Shown here piece after piece: positions 45,452 to 55,884 of a DNA stretch of 64,000 nucleotides. The notes beneath the pieces were generated by a model. The model was given only the letters and a program-made list of their open reading frames with translations. It was not told where the DNA came from and ran no database searches. Where the stretch lies: assembly GCA_965262255.1 (NCBI GenBank), contig OZ253505.1, positions 2,046,001-2,110,000 of the forward strand, written 5' to 3'. The number at the start of each line of letters is the position of its first letter. Within the stretch, counting starts at the first letter, position 1. Source of the DNA: JANQQC01 sp965262255. Lineage in GTDB: Bacteria; Pseudomonadota; Alphaproteobacteria; Caulobacterales; Hyphomonadaceae. The position numbers were made by a program, and so were the translations under genes.

Positions 45452-47128
45452 ATGACGGAAGACTCACCTGAACGTGAATCAATGGCGTACGATCTCGTGA
45501 TCGTCGGAGGTGGTCCTGCGGGGCTGGCAGCTGCGATCAAGTTCAAGCAGCTGGCCATGCAAGCGAACAAAGACTTGTCAGTCGTTGTAATCGAAAAGGG
45601 CGGTGAAATAGGCGCTCACATCTTGTCCGGTGTGGTAATTGATCCGATCGGACTCCAAAGTTTACTACCTGAATGGCAAGACAGTTGCCCCGTGAAGACA
45701 AAAGTCAAGACAGACAAATACAAGTTTCTTTCGTCAAAAGGTTCCTTTGACATTTCGTGGCTTCCGATGCCCGGATTCATGAAAAATCACGGTAACTATG
45801 TTGGGTCTCTCGCCAACGTATGTCGTTGGTTGGGGCAAAAGGCCGAAGAACTTGGTGTAGAAATTTACCCTGGTTATGCAGCCTCAGATGTCGTTTATTC
45901 TGATGACGGAGCCGTCAAAGGCGTTGTCGCAGGCGTTATGGGAATTGGACGTGATGGGAATCCCAAAAATGGACACGAACCGGGGATGGAACTTCACGGA
46001 AAGTATGTTTTTTTTGCTGAGGGAGCTCGTGGGTCGCTCTCAAAGCAATTAATCGAGAAGTTTGACTTGACAAAGAACAGCGATGTCCAAAAGTATGGCC
46101 TTGGACTCAAAGAAGTCTGGTCGGTTCCGGAGAAGAATTTCAAGGAAGGATTCGTCCAGCATACACTTGGTTGGCCGCTAGACGATAAAACAGGAGGTGG
46201 GTCATTCTTGTATCATTTCAAAGACGGCAAAGAGTGCTACGTATCTTTAGGATTTGTCGTTCATCTCAACTATAAGAATCCATACATTTCCCCGTTCCAA
46301 GAGTTTCAGCGTTGGAAACATCATAAAGCAGTTTTACCGCATATCGATGGCGGGAAAAGAACAGCTTATGGAGCCCGTGCAATTGTGGAAGGGGGTTTTC
46401 AGTCGGTTCCGAAACTAATTTTCCCTGGGGGAGCTTTAATTGGTTGCGCGGCCGGATTTGTTAATGTTCCTCGTATCAAAGGCAGCCACAACGCAATTCT
46501 GTCCGGCATCATGGCGGCGCAAGCCGCATTTGAAGCGGTCTCGGAGGATCGAAGCGGCGATCTGCTTGAGGTCTATGAGAAAACTTACGAATCGTCTTCA
46601 GTCTTTAAGGAACTCAAAGCGGTTCGAAATGTTAAACCTCTCCTTTCAAAACTCGGTACGTTTTGGGGAACGATGATTTCGGGTGTCGAAATGTGGGTTA
46701 CGAAAATTTTTGGAGGGTTTTCATTCTTTGGAACTCTAAAACACGGTATTTCCGATGCCGAAAGCATCGGAAAAGTCGCAGATTATAAACCGATAGACTA
46801 CCCGAAACCGGATGGAGTGATATCGTTCGACAAACTCACTAATGTTTCGTTTACCAACACCAATCACGAGGAAGACCAGCCGGTACACCTCAAAGTTCTT
46901 GACGAGAGTTTGCAAAAATCGTCTGAGTTGGAAGTCTTTGGAGGGCCGTGTGAAAGATATTGCCCAGCCGGAGTTTACGAATGGGTAGAGGAAGGGGATA
47001 CAAAACGTCTTCAGATAAATGCGCAGAACTGTATTCATTGCAAGACGTGTGACATCAAAGACCCCAATCAAAACATCAACTGGACTGTTCCTGAGGGCGG
47101 TGGCGGACCTAATTACACAAATACCTGA
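45452..47128 (+). CDS. Electron transfer flavoprotein-ubiquinone oxidoreductase
   Basis: This encodes 558 residues from ATG 45452, with GGAG about 10 bases upstream. The FAD-binding start DLVIVGGGPAGLAAAIKF is followed by VVIEKGGEIGAHILSGVVID. The C-terminus binds a 4Fe-4S cluster: CERYCPAGVYEW and NCIHCKTCDIKDPNQNINW, the ETF-QO signature. It passes electrons from ETF (fatty acid and amino acid oxidation) to ubiquinone at the inner membrane. Length is normal for the family. Neighbours are UDG (divergent) and ispE (same strand). Confidence 0.95.
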   Translation: MTEDSPERESMAYDLVIVGGGPAGLAAAIKFKQLAMQANKDLSVVVIEKGGEIGAHILSGVVIDPIGLQSLLPEWQDSCPVKTKVKTDKYKFLSSKGSFDISWLPMPGFMKNHGNYVGSLANVCRWLGQKAEELGVEIYPGYAASDVVYSDDGAVKGVVAGVMGIGRDGNPKNGHEPGMELHGKYVFFAEGARGSLSKQLIEKFDLTKNSDVQKYGLGLKEVWSVPEKNFKEGFVQHTLGWPLDDKTGGGSFLYHFKDGKECYVSLGFVVHLNYKNPYISPFQEFQRWKHHKAVLPHIDGGKRTAYGARAIVEGGFQSVPKLIFPGGALIGCAAGFVNVPRIKGSHNAILSGIMAAQAAFEAVSEDRSGDLLEVYEKTYESSSVFKELKAVRNVKPLLSKLGTFWGTMISGVEMWVTKIFGGFSFFGTLKHGISDAESIGKVADYKPIDYPKPDGVISFDKLTNVSFTNTNHEEDQPVHLKVLDESLQKSSELEVFGGPCERYCPAGVYEWVEEGDTKRLQINAQNCIHCKTCDIKDPNQNINWTVPEGGGGPNYTNT

Positions 47129-47559
47129 CGATCGTGAGAAATGTGACCAGAATCATAATCCGAGCGAGAGTCAGTTAAGTCATGGCTATCTTGAAGAATT
47201 TTGGTGCTAAATTTTTGGAAAGTACTCTTTGACTTTTCAGATTCTTGTAGTCCAACAGACAGGATGTTTGCAAGGCTATAAACGTTGAAATAGTTGTTGG
47301 CACGTCAGTTGAGTCGGTTGATATATATTAGAAATTGGCCTTTATATGGTGTCTCATAGTCCCAGAATCTTTGTTCAGTCAACCAATAGGTGGCTCGTTA
47401 GTGTCCACTTCCGCAAATTTTTTAACTTTGTGTAATCGTCTTGGTGTCTTCATCTGATGGTAGATTGAAAACTGCCGAACTCCTCGCGCCTGCCCCTTGG
47501 CACGGTATATTAAACGAGTTTGGTGTTACAACCATTTCAGTGTAACCGTGTTTAACGCA
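47129..47559. other. Gap without a supported gene
   Basis: About 430 bases between ETF-QO and ispE. The ispE frame is open from 47497 but is called from 47560. Nothing else seen. Confidence 0.4.
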
Positions 47560-48486
47560 ATGAAGATCATAGCCCCTGCAAAAGTAAATTTGTTTCTGCA
47601 CGTCGGGGATAGACAAGCTAACGGTCTTCACCTAATCGACTCGATAATGGTCTTCGCCGACCAAAATGTGGCTGATCGAATACACTTGATGCCAGCATCA
47701 GAATTTAAGCTAGAAATCGCCGGGGAATTTGCGTCAGACCTCACTTTGCCAGAGGACAATCTGATAACAAAAGCGATCAAGCTGTTGCAGAATATTACAA
47801 GTGCTCCCCTCAACTATCACGTCAAACTTATCAAGAATATCCCAGTCGCAGCAGGTTTAGGGGGAGGTTCCGCCGACGCAGGAGCTGTTCTTCGCGTACT
47901 TGGATCACAGTTGAAGTTACCCTTCGAAACGCTGATCAAAATTGCGATCTCGTTAGGCTCTGATGTACCGGCATGTTTGCTGAGTAAGCCCTGTTTGGTG
48001 AGCGGTCAAGGAGAGAAAGTTCGTCTCTTGCAGAAGTATCAAAGCCATTTTGCCGTTTTGGTAAATTGTGGTAAATCTTGTTCTACAGCGCAAGTATTTA
48101 GACGGTATGATCAGATTTGTAATTCTAGCTCCGTCAAAAAGATAAAAATTTCCGAAAGTTTAGGAGACTTTGCCTCCCTTGTAGAGTGGCTCGTCAACAA
48201 TACGTCAAACGACCTTGAGGCGATTGCGCGAGACATTGTTCCAGAAATTAGTGAAATTCTCGAGACACTGAAGAGTGTTTCTGGTATAAGGTTAGCCCGA
48301 GTGTCTGGTTCTGGTTCAACATGTTTCGGCCTTTGCGAAAGTAAAGAATCCGCGGAAATAGCCGCTTCAAAAATTGCAAATTATCGTCCACATTGGTGGG
48401 TAGAATCCGTGCGTTTAGGAATGGGTCAACTTGTTGAGTTGAAATCGCGAAATTCTAATGATTTCGTACGATTATTCACTCTCTGA
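47560..48486 (+). CDS. ispE: 4-diphosphocytidyl-2-C-methyl-D-erythritol kinase
   Basis: This encodes 308 residues from ATG 47560 (MKIIAPAKVNLFLHVGDRQA), the normal start for the family; the frame is open upstream but not conserved. The GHMP kinase motif IPVAAGLGGGSADAGAVLRV binds ATP, and ARVSGSGSTCFGLCES is the C-terminal glycine-rich loop. It makes 4-diphosphocytidyl-methylerythritol 2-phosphate in the MEP route to isoprenoids. Ribosome binding site is weak. Confidence 0.93.
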   Translation: MKIIAPAKVNLFLHVGDRQANGLHLIDSIMVFADQNVADRIHLMPASEFKLEIAGEFASDLTLPEDNLITKAIKLLQNITSAPLNYHVKLIKNIPVAAGLGGGSADAGAVLRVLGSQLKLPFETLIKIAISLGSDVPACLLSKPCLVSGQGEKVRLLQKYQSHFAVLVNCGKSCSTAQVFRRYDQICNSSSVKKIKISESLGDFASLVEWLVNNTSNDLEAIARDIVPEISEILETLKSVSGIRLARVSGSGSTCFGLCESKESAEIAASKIANYRPHWWVESVRLGMGQLVELKSRNSNDFVRLFTL

Positions 48487-48627
48487 ATTACTGAATTTTC
48501 AAAATCAAATGAGGTAAAATTTGTCTAATTTTTTTGCAATTTTGCGGATGCTGGTATATTAAGGATAAAAAGGCACTTAATCTACAACTCACCAATCTAG
48601 TTAAGGCTAACTCGGGAGCGAGATAAC

Positions 48628-51600
48628 ATGGCGCAATTTGGGGCTGGACAGAATCCAAAAATCTTTGAACGAGGCGGTCGCTTGCGGCGGTCTGCGGTAG
48701 GCGTTGCAACGTTTGCACCGGCCCTTGCAGCGAAGTTACTCGTCGCCTCGGTTGGCCTTGGTGCTATTGTAGCAGATAGTGCACAGGCAAATTGTGATGC
48801 TAGTGGTACAGTCTATAGTTGTAGCGGAGCAGTGAGTTCCGGACAAAGCTTTACCGTAGGTAGTACTTCGGATCTTGAAGTTAATCTCTCATCAAATTTA
48901 ACAGCAGACGTGACTAGTGGGGTCGCTTTCTACTTGCAACATAATGGAAACGGATCAATATCGCTTACGCAAGCAGCCAATGGCGGAAACATTACTGGTG
49001 GGGATAATGCCGTTGGAGCTGTCTCAAATAGTTCGAACGCTGGTGGCATAAGTATCAGCCTGACTGGCGATGCCGTGGCAACGACAGGAATTGGGATATA
49101 TGTAAAACTTGCCGGACAGAATGCTACGGGGGGCATAAGCATCACTACTCAGGCCGTAACGGGCAGAGTGGGCGCAGGAATTGTTGCCTACTCATATGCT
49201 TCCGGACAGGGCGTAACAATAGTCGCAAATGGTGCGGTTGAAGGTAAAGCTGATGATGGAATTATCGTTAAATCAGAACGCGGTGGGGATGTAACAATAA
49301 CAGCAGGTAACGTAACAGGATCAGGGGACTCTGGTATTGACATCACACGTAAAGGTAGCGGTAAAATCAGTCTGACTTCGACTGGGACAATTGAAGCAAA
49401 AGGATCTTTTTCTGACGGGATTGAAATTCGAAATTACAATAGTTCCGGCGATGTCATCACCGTTAATAACATTAGCGCTGGGCTTGCTGGTGCTTATTTA
49501 AAGTTTTCAAGTGGCGCAGATGTTCGGTTCACCGCCACAGGCACGATATCTGCAGGCAGTAGTACAAACAATGGCGAAGGAATTAAGTTTAAGCGGCTAT
49601 CTGGAGGAACAGGATCGACATCCATTACGGTGAATGCGATAAATGCAGTTGGAGACGGAATTTATTTTGATGAGTCAAATGCGAGTTTGACACAAGGAGG
49701 GAATGTGTCAATTACAGCGTCTGGCCACATTCAAGGTAGCAAACTTGAACGATCTGATGGTATTTTCGTTCAAAAGGGTGGAAAGGGGGACGTTATTATC
49801 AGAACAGTCCAAGTCACTGGAGGCAGGGACGGAATAGAGGTTCATAAATACGATTCCGGTTCAATCGATATATCGGTTAGTGGCAACATTTTAGGTAAAT
49901 GTGGTGCCGCGACAGTTAGTGCAGATTGCATCGATTGGGAAGACACAGGAATTTTTGCCTACACGGATCGAGACGCGGGAAATATATCAATTTCCGCGAC
50001 AGCCTCTGCCAATGTTACAGGAAGTTACGGAATATGGGCCAACCACAAGGGATCCGGTACAGTTACAATATCGACTGCAGGTGACGTGGAGGGCAATGGA
50101 AATCACGGAATTTATGTAGATAACACCGGAGGTGATGATGTTGATGATCGACCTGTAGTCAGTATCACAGTTAAAAATGTCGAAAGTTCCGGAGAAGGCG
50201 TAAAAGTATATTCTGACTCTAAAGGTGAAGGCGGTGTTGCTATAAATGTTAGCGAATCGGGATATGTATACGGTGATGATCACGCAATTTATGTTGAGAG
50301 TGTCGATAATGGAGACATTTCGATTGCGGTCGGGGCAAGTGCAGAAGTCGTATCTGATGATAACGTTGGCATTGGAATTTCGAATTACGGCAAGGGCGAT
50401 ATTTCCATAACGGCAAGTGCGGGATCGAAGATTAACTCTTTCTTTAGTACCACTTCAGGTGGAGTTACGAGGGTGACGGGGAATGATGCAATATGGGTGT
50501 ACAACGGTGAAGATGGTGGGAACGTCACTGTCAATCTTTCTGCTGATATTAAAGCTGTTGGCGACGGTATTAACGTTTACGGCAAATCGAACGGATCGAT
50601 TACGGTTACATTGAATGGATCGATTTCGGAAACAGGGTCCGGTGCGAACGGAATATTTGTCAACGCCGAAGGATCGGGAAGCGTGGCTGTTACAGTCTCT
50701 GGAAACGTGTCTGGTGGAGGAAAACTTCCGGCCGTACCCAATTTAAATCTTTCCGACCGTTACGGATACGCTATTAATTTGAATAGTGTTAATTCTGGAA
50801 ATAGAAAAAGTGGTTCCGGTTCCGTTACTCTAACTATTAACGGAGGTACGATTTCGGCGGCAACAGAAGGTGGTGCCATTAAGAACGGTGACGGAAGCTC
50901 GTCAATGTTTATAAACAGCGGTGCCACCATCAACGGAAAAGTGAAACTAGGAGGCGGTGTTGATGCCGTTCAGATAAACGGTGGAACTTTGACATCGGGT
51001 ACGGTTTTTGATGGCGGTGAGGATTCCGGAACAGATTCTTCGATCGACATCATCACTTTTTCGGGAGGTCAAAACTCTGTTAAAGGCTCCAACCTGCTTA
51101 ACTGGGAGCGTATATCGTTATCTAACAGTGCAGCTCTTAAATTCAGTGGAACGGATACTTTGAGTGTTGGTGAACTCATCGTGGCAACAGGAACTGAACT
51201 TTCAATGTCAGACGGTACCGTCGGGGATTCATTAACAATCACAGGGAATGTCAGTGGGGACGGTATAATAAAAGTTGATGTCAATGTTTTCGCGGGGACT
51301 GCTGATACAATAACGATCAATGGAGATCTTACCGGTACCAAGACACTAAGGGTTAACGCAGTAACACCGCAGAATCCGACCGGTAGCGCGGCAGACTCGA
51401 TTCTGATTGCGACGGTTACTGGCCAAGTATCGGCGAGTGCTTTGAGATTTATTCGAACGAGTTTAAGTGGACGAACGTACGGTTTGGTCTACCAAAGTGC
51501 GACAAAAACTTTTGTCTTGACTGGCCAAGATACGGTCACAGTATGTGTAGAATCCACCACAGTTAAAGGTGAGTTCACTTGTACGGGCAATATCGCTGTT

Positions 51601-54600
51601 GATTCAAATCTTGTTGCGACCGGTACGGGTGCTTTAGATGTCACATTAGTCTCTTCTGCGACTGCAGATATCAGTGCGTATGTTTTATTCGCAATGAGTA
51701 CTCAGACTGGAGGGATTACTTTCACGCAAGAATCAGGAGGAAGAACTCTTAATGGTACAGGAAGCGCCTACGGAATTATAAGTGCAAGAACTACTGGTAA
51801 TAGTCCTATTTCGATAACGTTGACGGGCAATGCGACGTTAGCAGGCTCTGGTACAGTTATTCTTGCAGATTCTACCGGGACTGGAAATATCTCAATAGTA
51901 GCCGCTGGTATTACTGCTGCGCACGGATCTGCTACCGGGATAGATGCTAAGGGAGCAGGGACAAGCATTGCAGTGACAGTTGCTGATGTCAACGGTGGTA
52001 AAGCGGGTGTTGTAGTAGCAAACTCAAATTCAGCCGGTTCAGTATCAATTTCTGCTAATGGAACAGTTACTAGTCTTGGAACAGGTATCCAAGCAACAAC
52101 AAGTGGCACAAGTATCTCGATTGTCTCCTCGGGGGCGGTCACGGGAAGCGGGACTGGCATTAGAGCCATTAACAATGGGACCGGGTCGAATGCGTCAATA
52201 GCAGTAACAGCTCGCTCATTAGTATCAGCGACAACTAAAGATGGCATCTATGCCATGAATAAGGGCAGTGGAAGTTTAACAATTACTGCTGGAGCTGTGT
52301 CAGGTAGTAGCTCAGCGATCACGGCGAAAGGGGATGGAACGTCTAGCGTCTCCGTCAATGTGAGCGGAATCGTTACGAGTAGTGGAACCGGTATACATGC
52401 CGAGAGTAAAGGGGGTTCCGTTACCGTAAGTACCTCACTTGCAGTTGCAACGAATGTTTCTGGAATTGTGGCGATTAATTCAGCGACCGGAGCCGGTGGA
52501 GTTTCTGTAATCGCCGCTAATTCAGTAACCGCTAACACGGGTCGTGGAATTCATACTTCAAACTCAGGTGACGGCGGAATAACAATCAGAGCCACGACGG
52601 TGACCGGGAGTGGCTATGGTATTTTCGCCGAGAGTACAGGAACAGGAAACATATCAATTAATGTAGCGAGTTCAATAACGAGCGCAGGAACCGGTATATA
52701 CGCAGAAGGAAAGGGGAATTCCCTATCTGTTATAGCCTCAGGGAACATAACGGGCGCGACGGGCGGAGTAAATGTAACTAACGGTGGTTCAGCGGCTTCA
52801 ATTCGCGTTAATGCTTCCGGTTCTATAAATGGAGGTGCTAATAACGCTTTGGTCGTAAATAATAATGGGACGGGGGCGACGCAGTTGAATATTGGAGCAG
52901 CGACGGGATCCGAAGCCATCGAGGTTATAAACCTTAAAGGTGGAACGGTATCGCTTGCCACAACCGGAGCTATTGTCGGAAATGGAGCAACAGGTAACGG
53001 GATAAAAATTACAACCGACTCCGAAGCGGGAGACATAACAGTTAGTATTGCAGCGTCGTCTAGCGTTAGAGGCCAAGTTGATGGCATCTATTTACGACAA
53101 CAAGGTATGGGCGCAGTAAATCTGACTTCTACTGGGGCAATCACCGGATCAACAAGTGACGGTATACGAGTCAGAACTGTAGGATCGTCGGCGGTTATAG
53201 CTGCAAGCAATATTACAGCTGCTGAAATGGGAATTTATTTTACGGAAGCTGTTCGTGCTGCCGATCGCGCAGGAACATCGACAAATGTCCAGATTTCTGT
53301 AATGTCCGGAAGTACGATTACGGCCGGTGGGGCAGGTGTTAAGGCGCGAGCAGGTGCTGGCGATATTTCAATGACTATTTCGGGAGATATAACCGCAAAT
53401 GATGAAGCGGCCTATCTCCTTAGTGACGGTTCTGGAGACGTGACAGTGAGTTTAGCGGTTAGCGCGTCCGTGTCCGGAACCAAAGGCATTTTCGTTAAGA
53501 AAATTCCGGCGGAAGGCGAGATTGTTAATGTAGGTTCGGTTACACTCAACATAAACGGAACAGTCACAGGTAGCACCAAGGGCGTTCATGTGGATGCAGA
53601 TACGCCACAATTAATATCGTTTGCAGGCGCAGGTGCGATCACGGGTAGCACAGAAGAAGGAGTTCTTGTTGAAATTGATGGAGCCGGCGGTGTTACGATG
53701 GGAATTGGTAGTGCCACAGGATTTAAAGAAGGTGTTTTAATTGATAACAATGGTGGAGGCGCAATTTCAATTACTTCAACTGGGAAAATTACGACAACCG
53801 GAACGGGTTACTCAGCTGTTTCTTTAACCACTAGCGGAACAATGGTTAATGTTACTGTAAATGAAGTAGAGGGAACTCTATACGGTATCTACGCTAAGAA
53901 CGAAGGAGCTTCGGCCACAAGCATCACTGTCAACGGGGAACTCAAGACGACAGGAACTGGCGCTAAAGCGGGGATTTATGCGTTTGGTGGTCAGGATGTA
54001 AAGGGCCTAACAGTTGCGATCCATAGCAGTGGAAGCGTTGCTGGTAATGAACATGGTATTTATCTAAAAAATACGGGTACAGGAGCTAACATAACTATCG
54101 TAACAGCAGGAGCCGTGACGAGTACAGGAACCGCTATACTGGCGAAGAATGAGGCAGCCAATAAAGATATTATGATGACGATTTCGGGTAATGTTACAGC
54201 AGGTGATGGCGAAATTGCGATTGATACGGATACTAGTGGAGGAACGACTACAATAGTCATCAACGGTGGGACGATTTCAGCTCCGAATGGACACGCCATT
54301 AGAAACAATGGCGGAGTTTCGTCAGTGACTGTAAATTCGGGTGCGACGATAGCTTCTAACGTGAATTTAGGTGGGGGTGTAGATACATTGATCCTAGGTG
54401 GAGGAACATTCAGTACGGGTATAACAGTTGACGGAGGCTCAGACGGTGCAACAGATAGTTCTGTTGACGTGCTACAGTTTGGTTCTGGATCGAACTCGCT
54501 GTCGATCGTCACTGCTTCAACGACACCGTTTTCTAACTTTGAGCAACTCGTTATAGCGAGCGGAGCTACTGCGACTAGCGACGGCGCAGCTACATTAAGC

Positions 54601-55884
54601 GGATACAACGTGGTTCTTCAGGGTACACTATCGATGCAAGATAGTACCGCTAACGATACACTCACTATAAGTGGGAATCTTACAGGAGGCGGAACGCTCA
54701 ATGTTGATGTCAACTTTGATGATTCAGTTGCTGACGTACTAACGGTTACTGGTAGTGTTTCAGGCACAACCCGAATTAATGTAAACAGAATCATTTCTGG
54801 ATCATTAATTACCAACGAAGATATCGCTGTCGTTAGAGTTTCAGGTAGTGCTAGCGCGGATTCGTTCGCTCTGGCGGGAGGAACGATTAGTGTTGACGGC
54901 ATCGACATCGGATTGACCTATAGAAGCAACGTTTTCTATCTTGACCTCAGTAATGCGGGCTTGTTTAATCTAAAAACTTTGGCGGCTGCATTCCCTGTTT
55001 CTGTTCTAGAGGGGTTTGCAAGAGCACCGACGTTAGCACAGCGTCGTGGTGACTCCATGGAGAAAGATCGCAATTTCCGACGAGGTTTCTGGTTCACGCC
55101 AGATTCAGGCTCAAGAGATTTTGGAACACTTGCGAAAAGAAATTCTTATGAAACGTCCATTACGGGTTATCAGGCTGGTTACGATATTCCGGGTGTTCAG
55201 AATGAACAAGGGGGCTGGTTGTATAGTGTTACGACCCAATGGAGGCAGTTTGACACCGACGTAAACACGATTGACGGAACGGGCGGAATAGCGTCCGAAG
55301 GCTATGGAGTAGGTGCGACGGCGACTTGGTATGGCAAAAATGGTTCCTACATGGATCTTCAAGGCCAGTACAACAGGGTCGGTGCCGACTTTAAGGGAGG
55401 AAGACAAGGTACAATTCGAGAGGACGTAAAATTCAATACTTGGTTTGCTAGTTTTGAATTCGGTCAGAGATACGAAATCTACGAGAATGTATCGCTTGTT
55501 CCGCAAGGTCAATTCACTTGGGGACAATTTCACGGTGATAGCGTTGTTGGTAAGTCTTCGCCCGTTACGTTAAGATTTGACGACGAACGCAGTATTATTG
55601 CTCGTCTGGGATTAGGACTAGAGTATACGGAAGATGAGTTTCACGCATATGTAATTGGTGACGTAATTCACGATACGCTTGATGAGTGGAAAACATCCGT
55701 CAACGGCGCAGAAACAACGGATCAGTTGGGTTCTTTGTCATCGGAGATTGGTGGAGGTTTCTCGTACACTGTCAGTGATGAAGCAGACATATTTATGAGG
55801 GCAACATATAGATTCTCATACGATAGCGATGATCGCGAACACTCTTCGACTTACGTTTCTGCAGGAATACGTTGGACTTGGTAG
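48628..55884 (+). CDS. Giant autotransporter (type Va) surface protein
   Basis: This encodes 2418 residues with GGGAG before the ATG. A long signal peptide (about 1-54, basic RLRRSA, then APALAAKLLVASVGLGAI, cut after AQA) is followed by a passenger of about 2080 residues rich in G, S, T, V and N, with repeated units such as GSVTVTxSGxVxGSGTGI, typical of a right-handed beta-helix. The C-terminal ~270 residues form an autotransporter barrel (RGFWFTPDSGSRDFG, GYQAGYDI) ending SAGIRWTW with terminal tryptophan. The passenger is a tandem duplication (about 55-965 and 966-2100): both halves begin with a C...C pair and end with a GGVD...DGG...TDSS module. It is probably an adhesin or surface-layer protein. 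Confidence 0.9.
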   Translation: MAQFGAGQNPKIFERGGRLRRSAVGVATFAPALAAKLLVASVGLGAIVADSAQANCDASGTVYSCSGAVSSGQSFTVGSTSDLEVNLSSNLTADVTSGVAFYLQHNGNGSISLTQAANGGNITGGDNAVGAVSNSSNAGGISISLTGDAVATTGIGIYVKLAGQNATGGISITTQAVTGRVGAGIVAYSYASGQGVTIVANGAVEGKADDGIIVKSERGGDVTITAGNVTGSGDSGIDITRKGSGKISLTSTGTIEAKGSFSDGIEIRNYNSSGDVITVNNISAGLAGAYLKFSSGADVRFTATGTISAGSSTNNGEGIKFKRLSGGTGSTSITVNAINAVGDGIYFDESNASLTQGGNVSITASGHIQGSKLERSDGIFVQKGGKGDVIIRTVQVTGGRDGIEVHKYDSGSIDISVSGNILGKCGAATVSADCIDWEDTGIFAYTDRDAGNISISATASANVTGSYGIWANHKGSGTVTISTAGDVEGNGNHGIYVDNTGGDDVDDRPVVSITVKNVESSGEGVKVYSDSKGEGGVAINVSESGYVYGDDHAIYVESVDNGDISIAVGASAEVVSDDNVGIGISNYGKGDISITASAGSKINSFFSTTSGGVTRVTGNDAIWVYNGEDGGNVTVNLSADIKAVGDGINVYGKSNGSITVTLNGSISETGSGANGIFVNAEGSGSVAVTVSGNVSGGGKLPAVPNLNLSDRYGYAINLNSVNSGNRKSGSGSVTLTINGGTISAATEGGAIKNGDGSSSMFINSGATINGKVKLGGGVDAVQINGGTLTSGTVFDGGEDSGTDSSIDIITFSGGQNSVKGSNLLNWERISLSNSAALKFSGTDTLSVGELIVATGTELSMSDGTVGDSLTITGNVSGDGIIKVDVNVFAGTADTITINGDLTGTKTLRVNAVTPQNPTGSAADSILIATVTGQVSASALRFIRTSLSGRTYGLVYQSATKTFVLTGQDTVTVCVESTTVKGEFTCTGNIAVDSNLVATGTGALDVTLVSSATADISAYVLFAMSTQTGGITFTQESGGRTLNGTGSAYGIISARTTGNSPISITLTGNATLAGSGTVILADSTGTGNISIVAAGITAAHGSATGIDAKGAGTSIAVTVADVNGGKAGVVVANSNSAGSVSISANGTVTSLGTGIQATTSGTSISIVSSGAVTGSGTGIRAINNGTGSNASIAVTARSLVSATTKDGIYAMNKGSGSLTITAGAVSGSSSAITAKGDGTSSVSVNVSGIVTSSGTGIHAESKGGSVTVSTSLAVATNVSGIVAINSATGAGGVSVIAANSVTANTGRGIHTSNSGDGGITIRATTVTGSGYGIFAESTGTGNISINVASSITSAGTGIYAEGKGNSLSVIASGNITGATGGVNVTNGGSAASIRVNASGSINGGANNALVVNNNGTGATQLNIGAATGSEAIEVINLKGGTVSLATTGAIVGNGATGNGIKITTDSEAGDITVSIAASSSVRGQVDGIYLRQQGMGAVNLTSTGAITGSTSDGIRVRTVGSSAVIAASNITAAEMGIYFTEAVRAADRAGTSTNVQISVMSGSTITAGGAGVKARAGAGDISMTISGDITANDEAAYLLSDGSGDVTVSLAVSASVSGTKGIFVKKIPAEGEIVNVGSVTLNINGTVTGSTKGVHVDADTPQLISFAGAGAITGSTEEGVLVEIDGAGGVTMGIGSATGFKEGVLIDNNGGGAISITSTGKITTTGTGYSAVSLTTSGTMVNVTVNEVEGTLYGIYAKNEGASATSITVNGELKTTGTGAKAGIYAFGGQDVKGLTVAIHSSGSVAGNEHGIYLKNTGTGANITIVTAGAVTSTGTAILAKNEAANKDIMMTISGNVTAGDGEIAIDTDTSGGTTTIVINGGTISAPNGHAIRNNGGVSSVTVNSGATIASNVNLGGGVDTLILGGGTFSTGITVDGGSDGATDSSVDVLQFGSGSNSLSIVTASTTPFSNFEQLVIASGATATSDGAATLSGYNVVLQGTLSMQDSTANDTLTISGNLTGGGTLNVDVNFDDSVADVLTVTGSVSGTTRINVNRIISGSLITNEDIAVVRVSGSASADSFALAGGTISVDGIDIGLTYRSNVFYLDLSNAGLFNLKTLAAAFPVSVLEGFARAPTLAQRRGDSMEKDRNFRRGFWFTPDSGSRDFGTLAKRNSYETSITGYQAGYDIPGVQNEQGGWLYSVTTQWRQFDTDVNTIDGTGGIASEGYGVGATATWYGKNGSYMDLQGQYNRVGADFKGGRQGTIREDVKFNTWFASFEFGQRYEIYENVSLVPQGQFTWGQFHGDSVVGKSSPVTLRFDDERSIIARLGLGLEYTEDEFHAYVIGDVIHDTLDEWKTSVNGAETTDQLGSLSSEIGGGFSYTVSDEADIFMRATYRFSYDSDDREHSSTYVSAGIRWTW

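Noticed and set aside
48628..55884. Many long minus-strand frames inside the autotransporter gene (for example 51768-52247, 52614-53087, 54060-54608)
   Set aside because: They arise from the repetitive G/S/T/V-rich coding sequence read on the other strand (giving P/A/V/L-rich peptides) and have no ribosome binding sites or recognisable content.
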